Below the pieces are notes generated by a model. The model saw only the letters and a list, made by a program, of their open reading frames with translations, had not been told where the DNA came from and did not search any database. 31,551 nt of DNA. Origin: Bacteroidota bacterium (GTDB taxonomy: Bacteria > Bacteroidota > Bacteroidia > Flavobacteriales > Weeksellaceae). The translations under genes were made by a program, and so were the position numbers. How positions within the stretch are numbered: the stretch's first letter is position 1; the number at the start of each line of letters is the position of its first letter. Positions 13,351 to 21,660 of the stretch are shown here, in pieces. The stretch lies in contig JAEXBA010000016.1 in the NCBI GenBank assembly GCA_023457935.1, positions 1 through 31,551 on the forward strand. Reading direction: 5' to 3'.

Positions 13351-15840
13351 TCAAATTAGCCGGAACTGCTCAAAATGATACGTAAAATGTTTCTGATGGA
13401 ACAGTTCCCACATTTCGCGGTTCAAAGAATGAAACAGCGGATGATTATGCTCTGCACTAGGATTTTCTTTGTAATAAATCAAGAATTCATTTAAGGTATC
13501 CATGAATTTTGCCTTGGCCTCGTCCAAATTTTTATAGCGAAGAGGAGCGTTTTCATTTTCCGGAAGACCTTCATATTTTAATCCCTGAGAAATCGGTTTG
13601 TGTTTGTAAAGCCAGTCACCGAGTTTTTCAAGCTGTTCTTCGGTTTGTTCGCGAAGTCTGGGTTTTGTTTTTCCGATGGAGAAATTCATAAAATCTTCCA
13701 AATGTTCCACCATATTCTGCGGCGTCATGATTCCGAATTTTCGCTCTGAATTTTCAGTCAGCGCATTCAGTTTTTTCTGAATTTCTTTTCTATTTAAACT
13801 GATGAAAGGAGATTTCTTGGCAACCAAAGTCAGAATTGTCGCCACGCAAACCACTTCTTCACGCTGATTAACAACCTCAACCAACCATTTCAACACGCCA
13901 CTCGGAATATTTCTTCCTTTTACACCACGGTTGATTTTTTCTTTCGCCGTGAGAAAAACCGTAATCGTATCGCCTGCGTAAACCGGTTTGAAGAAACTCG
14001 CATTTTCCAGTCCGTAATTTGCGATAACCGGACCTTTTTTGCCGGAAACGAACAATCCTGCAGCCGCAGAAAGAATAAAATATCCGTGCGCGACGGTTTT
14101 GTCGAAAATAGTTCCGGTTAAACTTGTCGCATCGGTATGAGCGTAGAAATGATCCCAGGAAACATTGGAGAAATTCACAATATCGGCTTCTGTAACGGTT
14201 CTTCCTGCCGTTTCCAAAGAGTCGCCGATTTCTACTTCCTCAAAATATTTTTGGAACGGATGCTTGTCAGAATATTTTTTATCAGCGCCTTGAGTATAAA
14301 TTTTCGTAATTGCCGTAAGAATATCCGGAGAACCCTGAATCGCTGTTTTCTGTAAAAAGAAATGAAGACCGTTCAATCCGCCCATTTCTTCGCCGCCTCC
14401 TGCTCTTCCCGGACCGCCGTGCATCAAAGTTGGTAACGGAGAACCGTGACCTGTAGATTCTTTTGCATTATCGCGGTTCAGCACGAAAATTCTTCCGTGT
14501 GAAGATGCCATCTTCCAGGAAGTTTCCGCCACAAAATTTTCATCGTGTGAAATGATGGAACCCACCAAACTTCCTTTTCCTCGTCTTGCCAAAACAGTCG
14601 CTTCTTCCGCATCTTTATACGGCATCAATGTTGAAACCGGACCGAATGCTTCCACTTCGTGGGAAATATTTTTTTCGAAAGGTCTGTCATTGAGGAAAAC
14701 TTTTGGCGACATGAACGCACCACTTTCAAAATCAGCATCAACCAATTCGTGTTGACCGTCATAAATCAGTTCCGTTTCAGCTTTCAGTTGGCTGATTTTT
14801 CCGTGAAGAACTTCCAGTTCTTTTTTACCGACAATAGAACCCATTCTTGTTTCGCGGTTGAGTGGGTTTCCTATTTTAGTTTGATCTAAAGCTTTCGTTA
14901 AAGCATTCTGAACATCACCAATCAGATTATCCGGAACGATAATTCTTCTGATTGCCGTACATTTCTGTCCGGCTTTCGTGGTCATTTCGTTTCGGACTTC
15001 TTTGATGAAGAGATCAAATTCCGGAGTTCCCGGTTTTGCATCAAGACCAAGAATTGAAGCATTCAAAGAATCAGCTTCCATATTGAAACGAACAGTATTT
15101 TTAGAAACCGAAGGAAGAGATTTCAGTTTTCTTCCGGTATTTGCAGAACCTGTAAATAATACCGAATCGCCGTCCTGAACATAATCCAGAATATTTCCCG
15201 GCTCGCCGCAAACCAGCTGAATAGCGCCTTCCGGAAGAATTCCGCTTTCAATCATATCCTGAAAAACAGCGTTCGTTAGATAAGAACCCGGAGTTGCAGG
15301 TTTCACAATGCTCGGAACTCCCGCCAATAAAGAAGTTGACAGTTTTTCCAACATGCCCCAAACCGGAAAATTGTAGGCATTGATCTGAACCGAAACACCT
15401 TCGCTCGGCGTTAAAATATGCGTTCCTAGATGCGTTTCGTTAGCGGAAATTTTCTGAACATCGCCATCAACCCAGAAAGGCGTATTAGGCAACATTCTTT
15501 TTGCCAAACCTGAATACGTGAAAAAAGTTCCGAAACCACCTTCAATATCCACCCACGAATCGGAATGCGTTGCACCGGTTTTATAGGAAAGTTCGTAGTA
15601 TTTTTTCTTTCTTTCAAGAAGATAGAGCGCTACTTTTTTCAGCATTTCTCCACGGTCGTAAAACGTCATCGATGCTAAGTTTTTGTATCCGACTGTTCTT
15701 CCGTAATGAAGTGCTTCTTCGAAATTAATTCCGTCGGTATCAGAAATTGCGACCAGTTCACCGTTTACGGCGTTCCTCAGTTCAATTCCTTCTCCATTGC
15801 CTTCCAACCATTGTCCGGCAATATAGTTTTTTAGTTTCAT
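13351..15840 (-). CDS. paaZ: PaaZ: oxepin-CoA hydrolase / semialdehyde dehydrogenase, with extra C-terminal domain
   Basis: The protein has 829 residues, about 150 longer than E. coli PaaZ (681). Residues 1-510 are an aldehyde dehydrogenase with catalytic C294 (GQKCTAIRR) and E255 (NMEADSLN). Residues 530-675 are a MaoC-type hydratase with D563 and H568 (SWDHFYAHTD). Together they hydrolyse oxepin-CoA and oxidise the resulting semialdehyde to 3-oxo-5,6-dehydrosuberyl-CoA. Residues about 684-829 form a third segment (TPQNMVEHLEDF ... HNHPLFHSLNREMWELFHQKHFTYHFEQF). Its spaced histidines H713, H804, H818 and H822 look like a DinB/DUF1569-type metal-binding fold. The gene follows paaI across a 75-base hairpin-rich gap. 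Confidence 0.96.
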   Translation of the reverse strand: MKLKNYIAGQWLEGNGEGIELRNAVNGELVAISDTDGINFEEALHYGRTVGYKNLASMTFYDRGEMLKKVALYLLERKKKYYELSYKTGATHSDSWVDIEGGFGTFFTYSGLAKRMLPNTPFWVDGDVQKISANETHLGTHILTPSEGVSVQINAYNFPVWGMLEKLSTSLLAGVPSIVKPATPGSYLTNAVFQDMIESGILPEGAIQLVCGEPGNILDYVQDGDSVLFTGSANTGRKLKSLPSVSKNTVRFNMEADSLNASILGLDAKPGTPEFDLFIKEVRNEMTTKAGQKCTAIRRIIVPDNLIGDVQNALTKALDQTKIGNPLNRETRMGSIVGKKELEVLHGKISQLKAETELIYDGQHELVDADFESGAFMSPKVFLNDRPFEKNISHEVEAFGPVSTLMPYKDAEEATVLARRGKGSLVGSIISHDENFVAETSWKMASSHGRIFVLNRDNAKESTGHGSPLPTLMHGGPGRAGGGEEMGGLNGLHFFLQKTAIQGSPDILTAITKIYTQGADKKYSDKHPFQKYFEEVEIGDSLETAGRTVTEADIVNFSNVSWDHFYAHTDATSLTGTIFDKTVAHGYFILSAAAGLFVSGKKGPVIANYGLENASFFKPVYAGDTITVFLTAKEKINRGVKGRNIPSGVLKWLVEVVNQREEVVCVATILTLVAKKSPFISLNRKEIQKKLNALTENSERKFGIMTPQNMVEHLEDFMNFSIGKTKPRLREQTEEQLEKLGDWLYKHKPISQGLKYEGLPENENAPLRYKNLDEAKAKFMDTLNEFLIYYKENPSAEHNHPLFHSLNREMWELFHQKHFTYHFEQFRLI

Positions 15841-15854
15841 TTTTATTTAGATTT

Positions 15855-15913
15855 GAGAGCCGAGAGCCGAGAATCAAGACTTTCTTGGTTCCCGGCTCTT
15901 GTTTCTTGATTCT
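15855..15913. repeat. palindromic repeat element between paaI and paaZ (copy 1)
   Basis: The tandem heptads CCGAGAG and CCGAGAA (15860-15873) and their imperfect inverse (TTCTTGGTTCCCGGCTCTTG, 15882-15901) can form a long stem. A second exact pair, AGAATCAAGA (15870-15879) and TCTTGATTCT (15904-15913), crosses it, so the two folds exclude each other. A related element lies at 21661-21724. It could be a dispersed palindromic element or an RNA-processing site within the operon. Confidence 0.65.
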
Positions 15914-15915
15914 TT

Positions 15916-16332
15916 TTATAAATCAGTTACTTTTTTATCAATTTTGTACACGGTTCCTCTGAAAGTTGCTACCATTACCTTATGCTGATTGGTTATCGTA
16001 ATATCATAAACAGCCGTTTTTTTTGTGTCGGCCATTAAGATACTTTCCGCAATTAAAGTGTCGCCCATTCTCACTGCTTTGGTAAAGGAAATCATACAGT
16101 TTAAAGCGACTGAAGCATCGTTGGTGTTGTTGGATGAAAAAGCCAGTGCAGAATCTGCAAATGCGAAAGTAACGCCGCCATGAACGGTTTTCAGTCCGTT
16201 GATCATTTCTTCACGGATCGGCATTTCCAAAAGGCAATATTTTTCGCGGACTTCAATCAGCTTGATTCCCATCCATTTGGAGAATTCGTCCTGATTGAGC
16301 ATGTATTCCGCTAACTCGAAAGGAGTCTTCAT
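15916..16332 (-). CDS. paaI: phenylacetate-pathway thioesterase PaaI
   Basis: The protein has 138 residues, a single hotdog domain of normal length. The active-site pattern is NG (45-46), TVHGG (49-53) and D60 in FAFADSALAF, matching PaaI-type acyl-CoA thioesterases in which the Asp activates water. It hydrolyses stalled hydroxyphenylacetyl-CoA and related esters to release CoA. The gene begins one base after paaH ends, so the two are surely co-transcribed. Confidence 0.93.
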   Translation of the reverse strand: MKTPFELAEYMLNQDEFSKWMGIKLIEVREKYCLLEMPIREEMINGLKTVHGGVTFAFADSALAFSSNNTNDASVALNCMISFTKAVRMGDTLIAESILMADTKKTAVYDITITNQHKVMVATFRGTVYKIDKKVTDL

Positions 16333-16333
16333 A

Positions 16334-17500
16334 TCAGTTAAAATTTATAGGATCGTTGCGGTCGGACTCCATTTTTTTAAGCAAAGGACTTTGTCTGTAA
16401 CGCTCTTCTCCATAATCATTATAAAGCTGAGTTAGGATAACGCTCAGTTTATCAAACCCTAATTCTCTTCCCCAATACAGAAGCCCTTTCGGATAATTAA
16501 CGCCCTTCTGCATCGCCAGTTCAATATCACGGTCAGAAGCAATTTTTAAACGTTTAGCTTCCACCGCTTCGTTGACCAACATTGCCATAATTCTAAGATA
16601 AATGAATACGTAGAGTTTCTCATCTTTTTTTGCAACCGGCTTTTCAGCGCCCTCAGAGTAATCATAAAAACCTTTTCCGGTTTTCCGGCCGTGAAGCTTG
16701 GCTTCCGACATTCTTTGCTGAAGCAGGGACGGTTTATATTTCGGATCGTAAAAGAAATCTTTGTAAACCGTTGCAGTTACAGTATAATTTACATCAACTC
16801 CAATTAAATCCATAAGCTCGAAAGGGCCCATCCTGAAATGACCAAATGTTTTCATCGCTTCGTCCACCTGTTCCGGAGTTGCCAGATTTTCCTCTACGAT
16901 TCGAAGTGCTTCTCCATAAAAAGGGCGTGCAATTCTGTTTACTATAAATCCGGGAGTGTCTTTTGCAATCACAGGAATTTTATCCCAAGATTTCATCAGG
17001 TCGTACATTTCCTGCGGCAAATCTTCCTGGGTTAAAAGGCCGGGAATAAGTTCTACCAAAGGCATCAAAGGAGCCGGATTGAAAAAATGGATTCCGATAA
17101 ATCTTTGTGGATTTTTCAAATCAGCAGAAAGAGAAGTAATGGAAATGGACGATGTATTGGACCCGATAACGCAATTCTCTGAAACATGAGATTCAAGTTC
17201 GGCAAAAACCTTTTTCTTGATATCTGCATTTTCCACAATAGCTTCAATAACAAGATTGCAGTCTTTCAAATCTGAAATCTGTTCGCTTGGAACAATCTTT
17301 CCATGAATTTCGTCCGCTTTTTCAGCGCTGATTTTTCCTTTTTCAGAAAGTTTGTCCAGTGTTTTCTTTAATCCGGAAAGAGATTTTTCTGTCTGCTCTT
17401 TATTCACATCAAACAGAAATACTTCGCATCCGTTCGTTGCAGCAACCTGCGCTATGCCGATTCCCATGGTTCCGGAACCAATAATTCCAACTTTTTTCAT
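16334..17500 (-). CDS. paaH: 3-hydroxyacyl-CoA dehydrogenase PaaH
   Basis: The protein has 388 residues from the chosen start MKKVGIIGSGTMG. The in-frame extension to 17551 adds 17 residues upstream of the Rossmann fold and is rejected. NAD binding is by G8-x-G10-x2-G13. The catalytic pair is H138 (GIHFFNP) and E150, with the usual 12-residue spacing. The C-terminal 3HCDH domain (about 185-285, DTPGFIVNRI) is followed by a second partial copy (about 300-380). It oxidises 3-hydroxyadipyl-CoA to 3-oxoadipyl-CoA. It follows a paaG-like gene by 68 bases and abuts paaI. Confidence 0.94.
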   Translation of the reverse strand: MKKVGIIGSGTMGIGIAQVAATNGCEVFLFDVNKEQTEKSLSGLKKTLDKLSEKGKISAEKADEIHGKIVPSEQISDLKDCNLVIEAIVENADIKKKVFAELESHVSENCVIGSNTSSISITSLSADLKNPQRFIGIHFFNPAPLMPLVELIPGLLTQEDLPQEMYDLMKSWDKIPVIAKDTPGFIVNRIARPFYGEALRIVEENLATPEQVDEAMKTFGHFRMGPFELMDLIGVDVNYTVTATVYKDFFYDPKYKPSLLQQRMSEAKLHGRKTGKGFYDYSEGAEKPVAKKDEKLYVFIYLRIMAMLVNEAVEAKRLKIASDRDIELAMQKGVNYPKGLLYWGRELGFDKLSVILTQLYNDYGEERYRQSPLLKKMESDRNDPINFN

Positions 17501-17568
17501 AGGCAATAAAGATACAAAAAAGACAGCTTTCGATGTGAAAACTGTCTTCAATACTGAAATTATGAATT

Positions 17569-18375
17569 TTATTTTCCTTTAAAAACCGGCTTTCTTTTCT
17601 CCATAAAAGCAGAAACACCTTCTTTAAAATCTTCCGTTGCTGCTGCATTGGCCTGATAAACACCTTCAATATCCAGCTGTTCTTTCAAGCTGTAATGATA
17701 GGATTTCCGGAACGCTTTTTTCGTAAGTGACAGTGCCGTAGTCGGCATTTTTGCAATCTGTGTAAGCACTTCCATGGATTTTGCTGCAAATTCTTCATCC
17801 GGAAAAACGTCAGCAACCATTCCCATCCTTAGCGCCTCTTCTGCACTGATTTTTTTTCCGGTATAGGCAAGATAATGAGCCGTTTGCCTTCCCACAATTT
17901 TAGGAAGATAATAGGTTCCGCCGGTATCAGGTATCAAACCTATTCCTGTGAAAGCCTGTGAAAAATAGGCCTTGTCGGACACCAGAGAAAAATCACAAAT
18001 TAAGGCAAGATTAGCGCCTGCGCCTACAGCAGGACCGTTTACCAGTGATATCACCGGTTTCGTAGCATAGCTGATTGCTCTTACCAAAGGATTATAATAT
18101 TCAATAACGATTCTCTGCACTTCGCGGTCTATTCTAGCACTCGGATCATTGAAATCCACCGCAGCAAGATTCTGGCCGGAACAGAAAGCTCTTCCTCGCG
18201 CTGAAATTGCAATGCAACGCGTGTCGGCATCTTTATCGTAAAACTCTATGAAGTCACGGAGTTCAGCAAGCAGCGGTTTCGTAAGGGCATTCATATTCAC
18301 CTGATTATTCAGATAAGCAATTTTTAAAGTGCCGTTCAGGTGAGATTCCACATCGAACTGTTGATATTCGTACAT
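17569..18375 (-). CDS. paaG: PaaG-like enoyl-CoA isomerase (second copy)
   Basis: The protein has 268 residues with a crotonase fold. Oxyanion-hole segments are AFCSGQNLAAVDF and GPAVGAGANLAL. The active-site loop is IGLIPDTGGTYYLPKIVGR, with an Asp at the position of the catalytic Asp of PaaG (1,2-epoxyphenylacetyl-CoA isomerase) rather than the Glu-Glu pair of hydratases. The C-terminus (QLDIEGVYQANAAATEDFKE, ending KRKPVFKGK) also matches PaaG. It is a paralogue of the gene at 18502-19302. One copy may serve as PaaF, the dehydroadipyl-CoA hydratase, but the residues do not show which. A terminator precedes it, so it may have its own promoter. Confidence 0.88.
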   Translation of the reverse strand: MYEYQQFDVESHLNGTLKIAYLNNQVNMNALTKPLLAELRDFIEFYDKDADTRCIAISARGRAFCSGQNLAAVDFNDPSARIDREVQRIVIEYYNPLVRAISYATKPVISLVNGPAVGAGANLALICDFSLVSDKAYFSQAFTGIGLIPDTGGTYYLPKIVGRQTAHYLAYTGKKISAEEALRMGMVADVFPDEEFAAKSMEVLTQIAKMPTTALSLTKKAFRKSYHYSLKEQLDIEGVYQANAAATEDFKEGVSAFMEKRKPVFKGK

Positions 18376-18473
18376 AATGTAAGTTTTGGGGATTAGTTCC
18401 AGTTCTAAAGTTACTAAAAATCTGTCAAAAAATTAAGGAATACCATCAAGAAATCAATGCAGCACATTACAAC

Positions 18474-18495
18474 AAAAAAGCTGCAAATCTGCAGC
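18474..18495 (-). terminator. rho-independent terminator between the two paaG-like genes
   Basis: On the minus strand GCTGCA (18490-18495) pairs with TGCAGC (18480-18485) around GATT, followed directly by TTTTTT (18474-18479). It begins seven bases beyond the stop codon of the upstream paralogue. Downstream (18376-18473) no consensus promoter is seen; TAACTTTA at 18406-18413 is one mismatch from the -7 element. Confidence 0.82.
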
Positions 18496-18501
18496 CTTCA
18501 T

Positions 18502-19302
18502 TTATCTTCCCTGATATTTTGGATCCCGTTTTTCCATAAAGGCATTAATACCTTCGGCAAAATCGTTGGTGAGCGCCGCTTTCTGCTGAAGATCAGCTTC
18601 AAGATCAAGCTGCTGTTTCATGGTATTTTCATAGGATTTCGCAAAAGCTTTTTTTGTAAGTTTTACTGCAGCTGTCGGAAGGTTCGACATTTTTTCAAGA
18701 ATCTTCATTGATTCTTCCATGAAGGTTTCTTCCGGGAAAACCTCAGCTACCAAACCCAGAGATTTTGCTTCGTCAGCATACAGTTTTTTTCCGGTGAATG
18801 TAAGGTAGTTCGCCATCTGTCGGCCTAAAAGACGCGGCAGGAAATAGGTTCCGCCTGTGTCCGGAATCAGGCCAATCTGGTTAAATGCCTGCGAAAAATA
18901 GGCTTTCTCTGACGCAATTGTAATATCGCTGATCAGTCCAAGCATTGCTCCGGCTCCAACTGCCGGACCGTTAACCAAAGCCACTACCGGTTTTTTACAT
19001 TTAGTAAGTTCATTAACCAATGGATTATAAAACTGAGAAATCAGACGTTTTACAAAGGTGATATCTGTTTTTTCATCTTCATCGGCAAAAGCAGCAACCA
19101 AATCCTGACCGGAAGAGAAAGCCCGTCCGCGACCGGAAATCGCTACTACACGAACTCTTGAATCGTTACTGCAGTCTTCAAAAAACCTTCTTAATTCTGT
19201 TAAGGTTGGCCTGTTCAGCGCGTTAAGGGTTTTGGGATTATTGAGAAAGGCAATCTTCAGTCTGCCGTCGAAGTGTGATTCAACATCAAATTGAGTAATC
19301 AT
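18502..19302 (-). CDS. paaG: PaaG-like enoyl-CoA isomerase (first copy)
   Basis: The protein has 266 residues, a crotonase with AFSSGQDLVAAFAD, GPAVGAGAMLGL and IGLIPDTGGTYFLPRLLGR. The Asp in PDTGG is the position used by PaaG for epoxide-to-oxepin isomerisation. The C-terminus QLDLEADLQQKAALTNDF, ending KRDPKYQGR, resembles E. coli PaaG closely. It starts 52 bases after paaD and ends at a terminator before its paralogue. It is the likelier true PaaG because it lies next to the epoxidase genes, but the two copies cannot be separated by motif. Confidence 0.9.
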   Translation of the reverse strand: MITQFDVESHFDGRLKIAFLNNPKTLNALNRPTLTELRRFFEDCSNDSRVRVVAISGRGRAFSSGQDLVAAFADEDEKTDITFVKRLISQFYNPLVNELTKCKKPVVALVNGPAVGAGAMLGLISDITIASEKAYFSQAFNQIGLIPDTGGTYFLPRLLGRQMANYLTFTGKKLYADEAKSLGLVAEVFPEETFMEESMKILEKMSNLPTAAVKLTKKAFAKSYENTMKQQLDLEADLQQKAALTNDFAEGINAFMEKRDPKYQGR

Positions 19303-19354
19303 AAAAATCAGATTTTAGTTTATTAAATGGTTCAATGGTTAAAGCTACAGAAAA

Positions 19355-19819
19355 TTAGTGACATTTAAAGTAATCGAACGGCTCAAGACAGTCGCCGCAC
19401 TGATAGCTTGCCTTACACAGCGTTGAACCGAAACGGCTGATCTGTGTTGTATTTTCCGATCCGCAGCGCGGACATTTTTTAGGAACATTCAGATGATTTT
19501 CGTCTGCTCCTTTTTCCGGAGGCGTGATTCCGTAAGCGCGGAGTTTTTCCCGGGCCTCATCGGTCATCCAGTCGGTTGTCCAAATGGGAAACATCTGAGT
19601 GGTTACTTTCGCCGTTATTCCTTTCTCTTTGAAAAGTTTAATGATATCCTCTTCAATATTAAACATTGCCGGACAGGCCGAATAGGTTGGCGTAATGATG
19701 ACTTCGGCTTCGTTTTCAGAAATCATTTCCGCACCGCGCACAATTCCGAGTTCCACAATATTAATTACCGGAATTTCGGGATCAGGAATCTGGGATAATA
19801 TTTCTAATAAATTTTTCAA
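19355..19819 (-). CDS. paaD: phenylacetyl-CoA epoxidase-associated protein PaaD (TTG start)
   Basis: The protein has 154 residues. Residues 1-100 are a DUF59/MIP18 domain (QIPDPEIPVINIVELGIVR, and TPTYSACPAM with C49). Residues 113-154 are a zinc-ribbon-like tail with C116-x2-C119 and C141-x2-C144. PaaD is required for ring epoxidation in vivo and DUF59 proteins assist Fe-S maturation, so it probably supplies the PaaE cluster. The only usable start is TTG at 19817-19819: the preceding in-frame codons are AGA and a stop. That TTG overlaps the stop of the GH53 gene (TTGA), so translation should be coupled to it. Confidence 0.93.
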   Translation of the reverse strand: MKNLLEILSQIPDPEIPVINIVELGIVRGAEMISENEAEVIITPTYSACPAMFNIEEDIIKLFKEKGITAKVTTQMFPIWTTDWMTDEAREKLRAYGITPPEKGADENHLNVPKKCPRCGSENTTQISRFGSTLCKASYQCGDCLEPFDYFKCH

Positions 19820-20889
19820 TCTTTATACACTTCTAGAACTGGTAATGCACTATTCTGAAAATCATAAAATGCCTGGTTTTCCCACGGAGAACCGTCGGTT
19901 GCAGTATTTCCTTTAAAAGAAATCCATTCAGCGCCCCAATAACAGAAACCAATGCCTTTTGGATTATTCGCTGTAATTGTTTTGATCTGATTCAGATAAT
20001 CTTTCTGTCCCGCCGGAGTTGCAGGATACTGCGGTAAAATCTGATCGGTTAAACCAATGACATTATTGGTTTGATCGTTCCATGAAAAGGTAAACGGATA
20101 GGAAGTTTCCGCAATGAAAATATTTTTATTCTGAGTGGAAGAAATTGAGTTTAATGCATTCTGTAAAGCATTTAAATCTTTTCCGTGCCACATTGGATAA
20201 TAGCTTAAGCCGATAATATCGTAATCGACCGTTGAGAGGTTGGAAAAGAACTGATTCGCTCCGTCAAAACCGGCGTAATGAAGAATAATTTTTGTATTTC
20301 CAACGGCATCACGCGCACCTTTTGATCCTTCTTTTAACAATTCAATAAACTGGGTTTGGTTGGAAATATTCCCCTCAGGAAACAAAAAACCATTGTTGAT
20401 TTCGTTACCAATCTGAATATATTCCGGCTGAATCTGTTCAACTAAATTTTTAGTATAAGAATATACTTCTGATTTAAGCTGCGTGAAAGTTAGATTTTGC
20501 CAATCCGCAGGTTTGGTTTGCTGAGCAGGATCTGCCCAGGAATCGGAATAATGAACTGTAATCATCACTTTCAATCCCAATGCTTTTGCTTCGGACGAAA
20601 GTGCTTTAACTGAAGCAAGATTTGAAGTGGCTGACTGCGGATTTTTCCATAACCGCAGCCGAATTGTGTTTACTCCGGCTTTTTTGAGTGTCTGCAGCAT
20701 GTCTTCCTGCTCTCCGGAAGCGTTTTTCAAACTGATGCCGTACTGCCGGATTTCAGGTAAATACGAAATATCTGCTCCTTTAATCTCCAGAACTTTCTTT
20801 GGCTGCTGTGGCGTTTCCGGATTTGATTCCGTTCTTGAACATCCAGTAAAAGAAAGAACAAACAGAAAAAAAAACAGCAGCTTTTTCAT
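19816..20889 (-). CDS. GH53 endo-beta-1,4-galactanase lipoprotein
   Basis: The protein has 357 residues. The lipoprotein signal ends FTGC17. The catalytic domain (about 36-350) has the GH53 signatures GADISYLPE, NTIRLRLW, VHYSDSWADPAQQ, the acid/base E163 (IQIGNEINNG) and the nucleophile E261 (FIAETSYPF). GH53 enzymes cut the beta-1,4-galactan side chains of pectin, here probably at the cell surface or in the periplasm. It lies between paaC and paaD (18 bases after paaC, overlapping the paaD start), so it is embedded in an aromatic catabolic operon with no known link. Its own susCD-type partners are absent. Confidence 0.93.
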   Translation of the reverse strand: MKKLLFFFLFVLSFTGCSRTESNPETPQQPKKVLEIKGADISYLPEIRQYGISLKNASGEQEDMLQTLKKAGVNTIRLRLWKNPQSATSNLASVKALSSEAKALGLKVMITVHYSDSWADPAQQTKPADWQNLTFTQLKSEVYSYTKNLVEQIQPEYIQIGNEINNGFLFPEGNISNQTQFIELLKEGSKGARDAVGNTKIILHYAGFDGANQFFSNLSTVDYDIIGLSYYPMWHGKDLNALQNALNSISSTQNKNIFIAETSYPFTFSWNDQTNNVIGLTDQILPQYPATPAGQKDYLNQIKTITANNPKGIGFCYWGAEWISFKGNTATDGSPWENQAFYDFQNSALPVLEVYKD

Positions 20890-20907
20890 AGCAAAACAGT
20901 TTCCGGT

Positions 20908-21648
20908 TTACCAGGCGCAGTCGGGATAGGTTCTCTGCATATACTGAAGTTCGCAAAGGATAAAACCAAACCATTCTGTATGGATTCCTTTACGGCTTCC
21001 TTTCTGCATCCAGGTTTCTGCCGGAACATTCAGTCCGAATTTTGCAAAATCAGAAGAAATTCTGTTCATCCAGGAATCTTTTAAAGATGCTGAAGAAGGT
21101 ATCAGGTTGAGTTCTGCTAAATTCTGTTCATCCGCAACTTCATCAAACAGTCCGCCTGTGTATTCACAGAGATTTTCGAGTGCAGCATTCAGCCGTGTTT
21201 TACTTTCTTCTGTTCCCTGCGCGAAAACACGCATCCAGGTTTCGGTGTGGGTATAATGGTAGCGAACTTCTTTAAGCGATTTCAGCGCTACAGCTTTCAG
21301 ATCATCGTCTGCGGAATGGCTCAATGCCTCGTAAAGAACATTCTGATACACGGCAAAAAAGTAAGCTTTGAGAATGGTATTGGCGTAATCTCCGTTTGGA
21401 AGTTCCACCAGCTGAGCATTGAGATACTCTTTTTCCACACGTTTCATAGCAAAATCATCTGCAGTTCGACCGTCTGCAAAGTATTTTACCGCAAGATTAT
21501 ATAAATTGTTGGCCTGGCCAAGCTGATCGAGCGCAATATTGATAATCGCAATATCTTCTTCCAGATAAGGTCCTTTTCCGCACCATTCAGCGAGTCTTTG
21601 TGCCATTATCAGGGAATCGTCGGCTATTTTTAGGATGTAGTTTTTCAT
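20908..21648 (-). CDS. paaC: phenylacetyl-CoA epoxidase subunit PaaC
   Basis: The protein has 246 residues (E. coli 248), an all-helical ferritin-like protein. Recognisable segments are LADDSLI-like (KIADDSLIMAQRLAEWCGKGP), EEDIAIINIALDQLGQA and EVRYHYTHTETWMRVFAQGT. PaaC pairs with PaaA as the structural, catalytically inactive partner that stabilises the di-iron oxygenase and helps bind CoA. It sits after paaB across an 85-base gap containing a hairpin repeat, and before the GH53 gene. Confidence 0.96.
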   Translation of the reverse strand: MKNYILKIADDSLIMAQRLAEWCGKGPYLEEDIAIINIALDQLGQANNLYNLAVKYFADGRTADDFAMKRVEKEYLNAQLVELPNGDYANTILKAYFFAVYQNVLYEALSHSADDDLKAVALKSLKEVRYHYTHTETWMRVFAQGTEESKTRLNAALENLCEYTGGLFDEVADEQNLAELNLIPSSASLKDSWMNRISSDFAKFGLNVPAETWMQKGSRKGIHTEWFGFILCELQYMQRTYPDCAW

Positions 21649-21660
21649 TTTATAGAGTCA

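Noticed and set aside
17501..17551. N-terminal extension of paaH
   Set aside because: It adds 17 residues before the Rossmann fold MKKVGIIGSGTMG, unlike any member of the family I know.
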